Shown piece after piece: positions 44,830-55,059 of a stretch of DNA of 64,000 nucleotides; position 1 is the stretch's first letter, and each line of letters begins with the position of its first letter. The DNA is taken from contig NZ_JADYVD010000002.1 in the NCBI RefSeq assembly GCF_020193575.1, forward strand, positions 1-64,000. Direction: 5' to 3'. A program made the position numbers and the translations under genes. The stretch is from Ensifer sp. IC4062. GTDB taxonomy: Bacteria > Pseudomonadota > Alphaproteobacteria > Rhizobiales > Rhizobiaceae. The notes beneath the pieces were generated by a model. It was not told where the DNA came from and did not search any database. It was given only the letters and a program-made list of their open reading frames with translations.

Positions 44830-45674
44830 GCGCTTGCCTCGTCCGCCTCGGTCGGGAATGAAAGACCTGTCCAGCCGGGCAGGGTCAATGTCACGGGCAC
44901 GTCACCGGCGAGAATGGTGTCCCCCTTGGCGATCGCTTCACCGGCCTTGTCGATGCGGACGATGGCGAGAGCCGCCTTATTCCGGACCGTGCCGAGAGCG
45001 CCAATCGATCGGCCGTTGACAGAGATGCTCGCACCTGTCGGCGGCAGCGGCGCTTCGCCGCTAACGATCACGACGCGACGGCGTGCAGTGGCTCGGTGCT
45101 GCATGCGGGAAACGACCTCCTGGCCGACATAGCAGCCCTTCCGGAACGAGAGCCCGCCATTGAGGTCCATCAGCACATCGTGCGGAAAGGCATCCTGCAA
45201 GGCGAAATCGGAGCCCGAAACGGCAACACCGCTCGCGATTCTCAACTGCTCGAGTTCGACGACCGTGGCGTCCGCGCCCTCGATTTCGCGATAAAGACGG
45301 AAAACGGAAAGCCCGGCCTTCTCAAATCGCAGGTCGCGATAACTCCCCGCCGGCGGCTCTTCGCCGAATATGACCGTGACCGGCGCCGGCGACCGCATGG
45401 CAAGCTCGACTGCAGAGCGCAATTTATACATGGTGAGCCGCTTCAGCAGCGACTCGGCCTGGTCGCCCGGCGTCTCCAGCCTGAGAGCGTCGCCATCGCG
45501 GGAAATCAGAAAGTCGAACAGGATCTTGCCCTGCGGCGTCAGCAAAGCGCCGGGACCTGCTTCATCGACGCCGAGCCCGCCAAGGTCGGTGGTGATCAGG
45601 TTTTGCAGAAGATCTTCGGCGTCCCTCCCGGAAACGCTGACGATCGCGCGGTCATCAAGGCAAACCTTCGACAT
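44826..45674 (-). CDS. ygfZ: YgfZ/GcvT-like folate-binding protein
   Basis: A 282-residue tRNA-modifying/YgfZ-type protein related to the T-protein of glycine cleavage. The diagnostic motif KGCYVGQEVVSRMQHR with its conserved cysteine is around residues 181-196. The start VCLDDRAIVSVSGRDAEDLLQNLITTDL is typical. In E. coli YgfZ binds tetrahydrofolate and helps maintain certain iron-sulphur enzymes. Its place at the head of an operon ending in nadQ is of interest because NadA is an iron-sulphur enzyme; that link is inference. Confidence 0.92.
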   Translation of the reverse strand: MSKVCLDDRAIVSVSGRDAEDLLQNLITTDLGGLGVDEAGPGALLTPQGKILFDFLISRDGDALRLETPGDQAESLLKRLTMYKLRSAVELAMRSPAPVTVIFGEEPPAGSYRDLRFEKAGLSVFRLYREIEGADATVVELEQLRIASGVAVSGSDFALQDAFPHDVLMDLNGGLSFRKGCYVGQEVVSRMQHRATARRRVVIVSGEAPLPPTGASISVNGRSIGALGTVRNKAALAIVRIDKAGEAIAKGDTILAGDVPVTLTLPGWTGLSFPTEADEASA

Positions 45675-45783
45675 CGCTCGAATCCTGTTCTCTTTGTCGA
45701 AGAGGTAGGATGTTCTCAGGGCATCGGCAAGCGTGCCGCCGAAACGGGGCGAGAAAAGTGCTCCCCCTGGTGCGCTGGATCAC

Positions 45784-46536
45784 TCAGTCGCCGGCGACGA
45801 AGAATTTCCACTGACCGTCGGGCGTGATGCCGACGCGGTAGAAGTTATAGCTCCCGAATTCTTCCATCTGGGCGAAGTCGCCGGCGGTCACGAGTCGGAA
45901 CAGATCCACTTTTTCCGGCGCCGTCAGTGAAGACAACGGCTTCTCGGCAAAATAGGGCCACACATAGGCCTCCTCCGGCGTCCCCTTGTCCGCGAGGACG
46001 AAGCCGGTCGACAGAACATCGAGAAGGATCGCCAGGATTTCGACGCCGTCCTGATCGCCGGAAAGGCCCTTGAGTGTTGTAACCGGATCCTCGTCGCTGC
46101 TGACGCCTGTCACCTGCGTCTGAGTTGGCCCCTTGCCGAGCAGGGGCCGCAATCTTTCGATATCCCCCGAGGCGGCGGCTTCGACGATCAGTTGACGCAT
46201 GCGGGCAGCGGCGGCCGGAATCTTGGAGACATCCGTCAGCACCTCGACCGGTTCAACGATTTGCGGGGCCCCGATTTCGTCATCCTTTGCCGCAGCATTG
46301 TCGACCAATGGGTCAGGCGTCGGAATTTCGAGAGGCGCCGTCTCCTCTGGCTCGACCTGTTGAGGCTGGTCGGAGGGCGCCCTTTTCTGATCACTGGCAA
46401 TCGGGCCAGGGACCCCTTGAAGTTCGCTGAGCGCAAACGTGGGAGCAGCCATGAGCGGCGTGCACGCGGCTACGCCGACCAAAAGCAGCGTAGCAAGGCG
46501 AACCGAGGAAACCCGGTTTGCAAGGTTCCGTCTCAT
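45784..46536 (-). CDS. Exported protein of unknown function
   Basis: A 250-residue protein with a signal sequence (VRLATLLLVGVAACTPLMAAP). An acidic proline-rich linker follows (QQVEPEETAPLEIPTPDPL). A folded C-terminal domain of about 140 residues starts near VLTDVSKIPAAAARMRQLIVEAAASGDIERLRPLLG and ends YNFYRVGITPDGQWKFFVAGD. I recognise it as conserved in Rhizobiales but know no function. The cysteine AAC at the end of the hydrophobic stretch could be a lipobox, but it is not a good match. The start at 46536 (MRRNLANR) fits the signal; 46602 is longer. Confidence 0.8.
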   Translation of the reverse strand: MRRNLANRVSSVRLATLLLVGVAACTPLMAAPTFALSELQGVPGPIASDQKRAPSDQPQQVEPEETAPLEIPTPDPLVDNAAAKDDEIGAPQIVEPVEVLTDVSKIPAAAARMRQLIVEAAASGDIERLRPLLGKGPTQTQVTGVSSDEDPVTTLKGLSGDQDGVEILAILLDVLSTGFVLADKGTPEEAYVWPYFAEKPLSSLTAPEKVDLFRLVTAGDFAQMEEFGSYNFYRVGITPDGQWKFFVAGD

Positions 46537-46552
46537 TGAGGCAGTCCCGATA

Positions 46553-46822
46553 TTATTGGATTGTCCGCTGTGGCGAGAATTCTCCGGCCAGCATTCGCTC
46601 ACGAAGCGAATTCAGCATCGCCTCGGCACCTTCTTCGCCATGGAGGCGGATGGTTTCCCGCATGGCCAGCGCGATCGCGGCGTCGGCGATGATCTCCGGT
46701 TCGATACCGTCCGCCATGCCGTCAGCCCAGGCTTCGTTCTGATGTTCAAGGGCGGCCTGCATTTTCTCATGGACGATCATGTCGTCGATGTCGGTCAGGC
46801 TTGGTTCCATCATTCGTTCCAT
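46553..46822 (-). CDS. Small conserved protein of unknown function
   Basis: An 89-residue acidic, helical protein: MERMMEPSLTDIDDMIVHEK, QAALEHQNEAWADGMADGIEPEIIADAAI, then ALAMRETIRLHGEEGAEAMLNSLRERMLAGEF. No membrane segment or signal. It lies 16 nt upstream of the exported protein gene on the same strand, so the two may be co-transcribed. No known domain is recognised. The start may be 46822, 46813 or 46810. Confidence 0.65.
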   Translation of the reverse strand: MERMMEPSLTDIDDMIVHEKMQAALEHQNEAWADGMADGIEPEIIADAAIALAMRETIRLHGEEGAEAMLNSLRERMLAGEFSPQRTIQ

Positions 46823-46982
46823 GCGACTTCCAATACGTGCACTTGGCTCAATCTAACGACGTTCCGCTGAACCGCAACTGAACGGGGCGGATAGGCCGGC
46901 GACTTCTTACCACTCTCTTAACGAACTTAGCAGCCTTTTCCCGAAACGACACGGGGTCGCGAAAAAAGAGGTTAATTTCTCC

Positions 46983-47423
46983 CTAATTTCCAAAGCGGGC
47001 GACGATTTCTGACGCAAGTGTTGCACCTTCGGCACGGTATCGCTGCTCGGCGAGCGTGGCCGGCTCGGTGCAAGTCGTGTAAACGGATGCGAAGGTCCTA
47101 TACCCGCGGTTGAAAGCGGCGGTCAGGCGCTCGCGCCGTTTCGGTTCGTCGGCCGTCTCCTTGTCGATCAATTCCTGCGTCGAACGTCGCCACGTGTCTT
47201 CCTCAGCCTTGAGGCAGAGATTGCGCAGGTAATGGACCGATCCGAGAATCTCGGCGAGGCGAATCAGTCGCTGGTCATAGGGTGTGGTGGCGCTCTCCCC
47301 GGTTACAGGAGGCGCCGCCTTGTCCGGTTTTGGCGTCTCTTCTTGCTGAGCGGCGGCGCCGACCGCGAAAACGAGGAGGGCGCCAGTCAAGGCAAGTCGG
47401 AAAATAGGCAGGGCGCTGGTCAT
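46983..47423 (-). CDS. TIGR02301 family exported protein
   Basis: A 146-residue small secreted protein with a signal peptide (MTSALPIFRLALTGALLVFAVGAAA). The mature domain is PYDQRLIRLAEILGSVHYLRNLC, later RERLTAAFNRGYRTFASVYTTCTEPA, then EQRYRAEGATLASEIVARFG. The two cysteines could form a disulphide. This pattern matches TIGR02301, an uncharacterised alphaproteobacterial periplasmic family. Its start overlaps the stop of the upstream Nudix gene by 4 nt. Confidence 0.88.
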   Translation of the reverse strand: MTSALPIFRLALTGALLVFAVGAAAQQEETPKPDKAAPPVTGESATTPYDQRLIRLAEILGSVHYLRNLCLKAEEDTWRRSTQELIDKETADEPKRRERLTAAFNRGYRTFASVYTTCTEPATLAEQRYRAEGATLASEIVARFGN

Positions 47424-47890
47424 GATCCCATCAAATCCGAATCAGCGTCGGTTTTATGGCAAACATCGCGTGCGCGGAGCGTTGACTGGAGTCCGGACAG
47501 TCGTTCCACGCAATGGCGAACGCTCTCAGGAATCGGCAGTTCGAAGATTTCCTCGGGGGTAAACCAGCCGACGCTGGCGGCGTCATCGTTGGCGATCGCG
47601 ACGGCGTCGCTATCCGCCTGAACCCTGAAAACCGAAAGCACGAAATGGCGCCCCTCCGATTCCTTTCCAGGCAGATCGTACGTTTCGAAGAGCATCGGGT
47701 CGCGGCCGCTGATGCCGGTCTCCTCCGCAAGTTCGCGCAGCGCAGTATCCGCCGGGGTTTCGCCCGGCTCTGCCCGACCGCCGGGAAAGGCGTACATGTC
47801 GGCCGATGGCGGGTTGGCGCGCCGGACGAGTAGATAGCGCCCGTCCCGTTCGAGGACGGCGGAGGAGGCGAGTTGGGGCTGCTTTGGCAT
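47420..47890 (-). CDS. Nudix hydrolase
   Basis: A 156-residue Nudix enzyme with a complete Nudix box, GGRAEPGETPADTALRELAEETG (about residues 38-60), preceded by YLLVRRANPPSADMYAFP. It hydrolyses nucleoside diphosphates linked to another group; the substrate is not apparent, with ADP-ribose-type or a housecleaning role possible. It is coupled to the TIGR02301 gene and divergent from the HMCES-like gene, with a 61-nt shared promoter region. Confidence 0.9.
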   Translation of the reverse strand: MPKQPQLASSAVLERDGRYLLVRRANPPSADMYAFPGGRAEPGETPADTALRELAEETGISGRDPMLFETYDLPGKESEGRHFVLSVFRVQADSDAVAIANDDAASVGWFTPEEIFELPIPESVRHCVERLSGLQSTLRARDVCHKTDADSDLMGS

Positions 47891-47951
47891 CGCGGAATCA
47901 AAATGGCGTTGGATCGTTGACCCATCCTACGTGAAGTGCCACATCCGTGTC

Positions 47952-48731
47952 ATGTGCGGACGATTTGCGCTGACAGCGACGCCAGAAGAATTGATGGAAC
48001 TGTTTGGGCTGCTGGAGGCGGAAGGTTTCCCGGCGCGCTACAACATCGCGCCAACGCAGCCGATCATCGTGGTTGTTGCCTCGGATCGCGCGAAGCCCGG
48101 CAGCAACCTTCCGGAGCGCAAAGCTATGCTTGTCCGCTGGGGCTTCACGCCGGGCTGGGCGAAGGATCCACGCAAGTTCCCGCTCCTCATCAACGCCCGC
48201 TCCGAATCGGCGGTCGGAAAGGCGGCCTTCCGTGCGGCGATGCGGCATCGCCGCATTCTGGTGCCGGCTTCCGGCTTCTACGAGTGGCACCGCCCCGCAA
48301 AAGGTGGCGGCGAAACTTCCCAAGCCTACTGGGTCCGCCCGAAGAAGGGTGGGATCGTCGCCTTTGCCGGCCTCATGGAGACTTGGTCTTCAGCAGACGG
48401 CTCCGAGGTCGATACGGCAGCGATCCTCACCACCGGCGCAAACAAGCCGATTCGGTATATCCATGATCGCATGCCGGTCGTGATCCAGCCTGAGGACTTT
48501 GCCCGCTGGCTAGATTGCAAGACCCAGGAACCGCGCAACGTTGCCGATCTCATGGCGCCGGCTCCGGACGACTATTTCGAGGCGATTGCTGTATCGGACA
48601 AGGTCAACAAGGTCGCAAATACCGGCCCCGAGCTCCAGGACGAAGTGGTCCTTGTCAGGTCGCCGGAAACGGCAGACCGGAACCGCGCTGACGACCGGAA
48701 CGGCGACGACAGGCAGATGTCTCTCTTTTAG
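47952..48731 (+). CDS. SOS response-associated peptidase family (YedK/HMCES)
   Basis: A 259-residue SRAP protein that forms a covalent thiazolidine link with abasic sites in single-stranded DNA through Cys2. It begins MCGRFALTATPEELMELFG, with the catalytic cysteine at position 2 after Met removal, and has RYNIAPTQP, the glutamate in PASGFYEWHR and the histidine in YIHDRMPVVIQP. The start at 47952 is set by this motif because the cysteine must be N-terminal. The C-terminal tail is charged and disordered. Confidence 0.93.
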   Translation: MCGRFALTATPEELMELFGLLEAEGFPARYNIAPTQPIIVVVASDRAKPGSNLPERKAMLVRWGFTPGWAKDPRKFPLLINARSESAVGKAAFRAAMRHRRILVPASGFYEWHRPAKGGGETSQAYWVRPKKGGIVAFAGLMETWSSADGSEVDTAAILTTGANKPIRYIHDRMPVVIQPEDFARWLDCKTQEPRNVADLMAPAPDDYFEAIAVSDKVNKVANTGPELQDEVVLVRSPETADRNRADDRNGDDRQMSLF

Positions 48732-48753
48732 CAGCGCGCCGCGTCGGCGAGGT

Positions 48754-48912
48754 CTAGACGGTGCGCTTGACGAGCTTGCCTGCCGGCTTGGCCTTGGCCT
48801 TGGCCTGCAGCGCTGCGGCGAGCACGGCCTTTAGGCCAAGCGGCCGATACAGCGTTACCAGATCGGCGACGGGCGGTTTCGTTTCGGTGATCTTGGCGGC
48901 CTTCACTTGCAT
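48754..48912 (-). CDS. Small Ala/Lys-rich protein
   Basis: A 52-residue frame beginning MQVKAAKITETKPPVADLV and ending with a basic alanine/lysine-rich tail (AKAKAKPAGKLVKRTV). AAGGAGA lies 3-4 nt before the ATG at 48912. It looks like a real but uncharacterised small protein; the basic tail suggests nucleic-acid or membrane contact. A longer frame from 48945 lacks a ribosome binding site. It is convergent with the SRAP gene. Confidence 0.5.
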   Translation of the reverse strand: MQVKAAKITETKPPVADLVTLYRPLGLKAVLAAALQAKAKAKPAGKLVKRTV

Positions 48913-49333
48913 TCTCTCCTTGATGCATTCCCTTGCCGGAAACACTTCGCTTTCCCGTTATGCGCGAAAACAAAGCTCCTCCTTGTTCCTCCGGAAACAG
49001 GGTCGGATGCAGAGGCCAATCTGCAAATCGCGAATCTCCCTCCCGTTGCGGCGATCCAGATAAGCCAAATGATGACAAAACCATGGCCGCCATCGTTTGA
49101 TGATGCCGCGCGTTGCTTGCCTGTGGTTGACCTCTTGACCGGCGTGATGTGAAGCGCGATAAGTGTCGCCATGAAAACGGTTATCTGCATTATCTGCCGG
49201 AAGATTATTCGCTAGCGATCCGCTGGCCTGGCCGTTTTCGTCTCCCGAAATCCAAGATGACAAACGTGCGGGCCGCCCGGACGCTGTATATTCCGACGGT
49301 TGCACGCAGGCTTGGAGATTTGGGATGGGCGGA
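48913..49333. other. Intergenic region upstream of cysS
   Basis: About 420 nt. No further gene is supported. The region is moderately AT-rich at 48940-48990 and 49190-49265, where the cysS promoter should lie. Short frames on both strands have no ribosome binding site and no recognisable domain. Confidence 0.4.
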
Positions 49334-50725
49334 ATGCCGACGTTGAAGCTGTACAACACACTGACGCGAGAGAAGGCTGATTTCCGGCCCATCGACCCGA
49401 AGAACGTGCGTATGTATGTCTGCGGCCCCACGGTTTACGACTACGCGCATATCGGCAACGCGCGGCCGACCATCGTCTTCGACGTTCTTTTTCGGCTGCT
49501 GCGCCATGTCTATGGCGCCAATCATGTCACCTATGCCCGTAACATCACTGACGTCGACGATAAGATCAACGCACGAGCCCTGCGGGATTATCCGGGGCTC
49601 TCGCTGAACGAGGCGATCCGGCGCGTAACCGAGAAAACCGAGACGCAGTTTCTGGAGGATGCCACGGCGCTCGGCTGCCTCGACCCTGACGTGCAGCCGC
49701 GCGCCACCGAGAATATCGCCCAGATGATCGAGCTCATCGACAAGCTGATAGCCAAGGGACACGCTTATCATGCCGCCGGCGAGGTGCTGTTCGATACGAA
49801 GTCGATGGCCGACTATGGCCAGCTTTCAAAGCGCAACCTCGACGAACAGCAGGCCGGAGCCCGCATCGCGGTCGATGCCCACAAGAAAAATCCCGGCGAT
49901 TTCGTGCTTTGGAAGCTTTCTGAGGACGACGAGCCTGGTTGGGAGAGCCCCTGGGGACGTGGTCGCCCCGGCTGGCACATCGAATGCTCGGCGATGAGCG
50001 GACGTTATCTCGGCGAAGTATTCGACATTCACGGGGGCGGGCTGGATCTGATCTTTCCGCATCATGAAAACGAAATCGCCCAGTCGCGTTGCGCCCACGG
50101 AACCGATGTGATGGCGAATGTGTGGATGCACAATGGCTTCCTGCAGGTCGAGGGCCGCAAGATGTCGAAGTCCGAAGGCAATTTCGTTACGATCTACGAG
50201 CTCCTCCACACCGAGAGGTTCGGCGGGCGCAAATGGCCGGGCGAGGTGTTGCGGCTTGCGATGCTGATGACGCACTACCGTGAGCCGATCGACTTCTCCA
50301 TCAAGCGCCTTGAGGAGGCCGAGCACCTGCTGTCAAAATGGCCCGTGCCCGGAGAGGCATTCGGCGAACCGGATCCTGCAATCGTCGCGGCGCTTGCCGA
50401 TGACCTCAACACCGTCGCCGCGGTCCAGGCACTGCATGCGCTTGCCCAGAGGGCATCGGTCGATTCGCGTCAGGCGGGCGTTTTCGCTGCAAGCGCAGCC
50501 CTGCTCGGCGTTGCGCCGAAGGAGATCGAACTCGACGAGGCAGTCGTGCATGAGATCGACGAGCGCGTGCGTGCCCGTCTCGAACTCATCAAGGCGAAGA
50601 ACTTCGCTGAAGCTGACCGCATTCGCGACGACCTTCAGGCACGAGGAATCCAACTCAAGGACGGCAAGGACCCGGAGACCGGGGAACGGGTGACGACTTG
50701 GGAGGTCAAGCGGTCACAGGCGTGA
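49334..50725 (+). CDS. cysS: Cysteinyl-tRNA synthetase
   Basis: A 463-residue class I synthetase. [17 protein letters not shown] starts the protein, [21 protein letters not shown] gives the first zinc cysteine and the HIGH-equivalent motif, and [12 protein letters not shown] gives the second zinc cysteine. [17 protein letters not shown] and the KMSKS loop (KMSKSEGNF, near residue 276) follow. The C-terminal DALR region includes [27 protein letters not shown]. The start at 49334 matches the family; an ATG three codons earlier is possible. Confidence 0.97.
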   Translation: MPTLKLYNTLTREKADFRPIDPKNVRMYVCGPTVYDYAHIGNARPTIVFDVLFRLLRHVYGANHVTYARNITDVDDKINARALRDYPGLSLNEAIRRVTEKTETQFLEDATALGCLDPDVQPRATENIAQMIELIDKLIAKGHAYHAAGEVLFDTKSMADYGQLSKRNLDEQQAGARIAVDAHKKNPGDFVLWKLSEDDEPGWESPWGRGRPGWHIECSAMSGRYLGEVFDIHGGGLDLIFPHHENEIAQSRCAHGTDVMANVWMHNGFLQVEGRKMSKSEGNFVTIYELLHTERFGGRKWPGEVLRLAMLMTHYREPIDFSIKRLEEAEHLLSKWPVPGEAFGEPDPAIVAALADDLNTVAAVQALHALAQRASVDSRQAGVFAASAALLGVAPKEIELDEAVVHEIDERVRARLELIKAKNFAEADRIRDDLQARGIQLKDGKDPETGERVTTWEVKRSQA

Positions 50726-50779
50726 CACGTCGCTGGCAAACGGGGCGACGACCCCCGTGAGAAGGAAGAGGAGTGTGAC

Positions 50780-51262
50780 ATGACGGACGAGATCCATACT
50801 GGCGGATGCCAATGTGGCGCGATCCGCTTTCGCGTCGAGGGAGAGCTCGGCGACGCCTCGGTTTGCCATTGCCGGATGTGCCAGAAGGCGAGCGGAAACT
50901 TCTATCTGCCGCTCGTCTCCGTGCGCGGCGCAAAGGTTACCTGGACACGCGGCGAGCGCAGGCGCTTCCAGTCGTCGAACGCCGTTCGGCGCGGCTTCTG
51001 CGGTGATTGTGGCACGCCACTGACCTATGAGGCGCCGGACGGCATGGCACTGGCGATCGCAGCCTTTGACAGGCCTCAAGGAATCGTACCGACGATCCAG
51101 TGGGGCACCGAGGGAAAGCTGCCCTATGTCGACAGGGTGCACGAACTGCCGGGCGAAGAGACGATGGCGGATGTGGCAGCGGGTTCATTCCTCGCCGATC
51201 TCGTTTCCTATCAGCACCCCGATCACGACACCGAAACCTGGCCACCGGAGGCAAAGCGATGA
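50780..51262 (+). CDS. GFA family zinc protein, copy 1
   Basis: A 160-residue glutathione-dependent formaldehyde-activating-like (GFA/CENP-V) protein. The structural zinc ligands are in GGCQCGAIRF and CHCRMCQKASG, and the second pair is in RRGFCGDCGTPLTY. Family members were named from Gfa of Paracoccus, but that activity is disputed and most have no known substrate. It ends with SYQHPDHDTETWPP, a tail shared with the next two genes. GAAGGAGAG-like sequence precedes the ATG. The stop overlaps the start of copy 2 by 4 nt. Confidence 0.92.
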   Translation: MTDEIHTGGCQCGAIRFRVEGELGDASVCHCRMCQKASGNFYLPLVSVRGAKVTWTRGERRRFQSSNAVRRGFCGDCGTPLTYEAPDGMALAIAAFDRPQGIVPTIQWGTEGKLPYVDRVHELPGEETMADVAAGSFLADLVSYQHPDHDTETWPPEAKR

Positions 51263-51734
51263 CCGATGCTGTACGAACAGGAGGATGCCAGTGCGGAGCC
51301 GTGCGCTTCCGCATCCATGGAAAGCTTGGCCGCCCGTCGATCTGCCACTGCCGCATGTGCCAAAAGCAGTTCGGGTCGTTCTTTTCGGCGCTCGTCACGG
51401 CCCCGAAGGATGGGCTGGAGTGGACCCGCGACGAGCCGAGCTACTTCCAATCCTCGGTCAATATCGATCGCGGCTTCTGTCCGCAATGCGGCACGCCGCT
51501 GACCTATCGGCATCCGGGCGGCCTCGAAATCGCGATCGGCGCCTTTGATGACCGTTCCGACCTTCCTCCGAAAATCCAGGTCAATTACGCCTCAAGACTG
51601 CCCTGGGTCGAGACGATTTTCGAGCAGCCTGTGCATGATGACCCGGATTATTATGCCCGGCAGGAACAGATCATCTCCTTCCAGCACCCCGACCACGAAA
51701 CGGATCAGTGGCCGGCAGGCGGGGCCTGGAAGTG

Positions 51735-51735
<1 letters not shown>
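51259..51735 (+). CDS. GFA family zinc protein, copy 2
   Basis: A 158-residue paralogue of its neighbours: GGCQCGAVRFRIHGKLG, CHCRMCQKQFGSFFSAL, DRGFCPQCGTPLTYRHPGG and the shared tail SFQHPDHETDQWPA. All zinc-ligand cysteines are present. The start at 51259 lies in the stop codon region of copy 1 (ATGA), and its own stop shares one base with the start of copy 3, so the three are translationally coupled. Confidence 0.92.
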
Positions 51736-53194
<1,459 letters not shown>

Positions 53195-53260
53195 TACGGA
53201 AAGTGTCCGCGGTTTTCGCGGGCATTCCGCGCTGACTTATTACCACGTTGGAACTGAGCC

Positions 53261-54877
53261 ATGACCAGGGAACGCATCTATCTCTTCGACACCACGCTTC
53301 GTGACGGGCAGCAGACGCCCGGCATCGATTTTTCCGTCGAGGACAAGATTGCGATTGCGACCATGGTCGACGAGTTCGGCATGGATTATGTCGAAGGCGG
53401 CTACCCGGGAGCCAACCCGACGGACACGGAGTTCTTCAAGCGGACGCGCACGCAGAAGGCTTCATTCGTGGCGTTCGGCATGACCAAGCGTGCCGGCGTG
53501 TCCGCCTCCAACGACCCGGGCCTGCGCGCCTTGCTCGATGCCAAGAGCGATGCGATCTGTCTCGTTGCCAAGAGCTGGGACTATCATGTCGAGGTCGCGC
53601 TCGGCTGCTCGAACGAGGAGAACCTCGACAATATCCGCGCCTCGGTCGAGGCCGTTGTCGCCTCGGGCCGTGAGGCCATGGTCGATTGCGAGCATTTCTT
53701 TGACGGCTACAAGGCAAACCCGGCCTATGCGCTTGCCTGCGCCAGGACGGCGCTGGAGGCGGGAGCGCGCTGGGTCGTGCTGTGCGACACCAATGGCGGC
53801 ACGCAGCCGCCCGAGGTGCGCGAAATCGTTGCTGCCGTGATCGCCGGAGGCGTGCCCGGTGCCCATCTCGGCATTCATGCCCATAATGACACCGGCCAGG
53901 CGGTGGCGAATTCGCTCGCCGCCGTGGAGGCCGGTGTCCGCCAGATCCAGGGAACGCTGAACGGCATCGGCGAACGCTGCGGCAATGCCAATCTGGTGAC
54001 ACTGATTGCGACGCTGGCGTTGAAAGAAACCTATTCGAGCCGCTTCCAAACCGGCATTGATTCGGAAAAACTGCAGGAATTGACGACGCTCGCCCATGCG
54101 TTCGACGAGCTATTGAACCGTTCGCCGGACCCACAGGCGCCATATGTCGGCGCATCGGCCTTTGCGACCAAGGCGGGAATACACGCCTCGGCCCTGTTGA
54201 AGGACCCCAAAACCTACGAACATGTCGCGCCCGAAAGCGTTGGCAACCTGCGCAAGGTCATGGTCTCGGACCAGGGCGGCAAGGCCAATTTCATCAACGC
54301 GCTCAAGCGTCGCGGCATCAACGTCGCCAAGGACGATCCTAGGCTCGACAAGCTGATCGCCATCGTCAAGGAGCGCGAGGCTACTGGTTACGCCTACGAA
54401 GGCGCCGATGCGAGTTTTGCCCTGCTCGCAAGCCGCATCCTCGGGACCGTTCCCGATTTCTTCCATGTCGAGGGCTTCCGCGTGATGGTCGAACGGCGTT
54501 TCGATGCGAACGGCAACTTGAAGACCGTCTCGGAAGCGGTAGTCAAGGTCGTCGTCGATGGGGAAGTCATGATGTCCGTTGCCGAAGGCCACGGCCCGGT
54601 CAATGCGCTCGACCTTGCGTTACGCAAGGACCTCGGCAAATACCAGTCGGAGATCGCCGATCTAGAGCTTGCCGACTACAAGGTGCGTATCCTCAACGGC
54701 GGTACCGAGGCGATCACGCGCGTCCTGATCGAATCGACCGACCGCACCGGAGCGCGCTGGTGGACGGTGGGCGTTTCCGACAACATCATAGATGCGTCCT
54801 TCCAGGCGCTCATGGATAGTATCGTTTACAAGCTGCTCAAGAACCGCGATCAGATCGGATTGATTGCAGCCGAATGA
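53261..54877 (+). CDS. cimA: (R)-citramalate synthase
   Basis: A 538-residue member of the isopropylmalate synthase family that condenses acetyl-CoA and pyruvate to citramalate, a threonine-independent route to 2-oxobutyrate and isoleucine. The catalytic start is LFDTTLRDGQQTPGIDFSVEDK, then VEGGYPGANPTD, the metal-binding HAHNDTGQAVANSLAAVEAG, and NGIGERCGNANL. The C-terminal LeuA allosteric domain (about 400-520) has ADASFALLASRIL and ISV-type regulation elements. The length and GGYPGANPTD motif favour CimA over LeuA. It has its own leader after pip. Confidence 0.93.
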   Translation: MTRERIYLFDTTLRDGQQTPGIDFSVEDKIAIATMVDEFGMDYVEGGYPGANPTDTEFFKRTRTQKASFVAFGMTKRAGVSASNDPGLRALLDAKSDAICLVAKSWDYHVEVALGCSNEENLDNIRASVEAVVASGREAMVDCEHFFDGYKANPAYALACARTALEAGARWVVLCDTNGGTQPPEVREIVAAVIAGGVPGAHLGIHAHNDTGQAVANSLAAVEAGVRQIQGTLNGIGERCGNANLVTLIATLALKETYSSRFQTGIDSEKLQELTTLAHAFDELLNRSPDPQAPYVGASAFATKAGIHASALLKDPKTYEHVAPESVGNLRKVMVSDQGGKANFINALKRRGINVAKDDPRLDKLIAIVKEREATGYAYEGADASFALLASRILGTVPDFFHVEGFRVMVERRFDANGNLKTVSEAVVKVVVDGEVMMSVAEGHGPVNALDLALRKDLGKYQSEIADLELADYKVRILNGGTEAITRVLIESTDRTGARWWTVGVSDNIIDASFQALMDSIVYKLLKNRDQIGLIAAE

Positions 54878-55059
54878 TGTTCCCTGACTTTTCGCGGTTC
54901 GATCAGAGAGTTTTACTCTTCGTTCACGGAAATGAATTGGTGCATTACCGCGCATTGGAGTAGGACGCGACGGTGAAAGGCATCGGTCCGTTGACCATGC
55001 CTTCGATAGGACTGCCGCCGCGCCCGTTTCGCCGCGTCCGAGATGTCAGGAACCAGACC

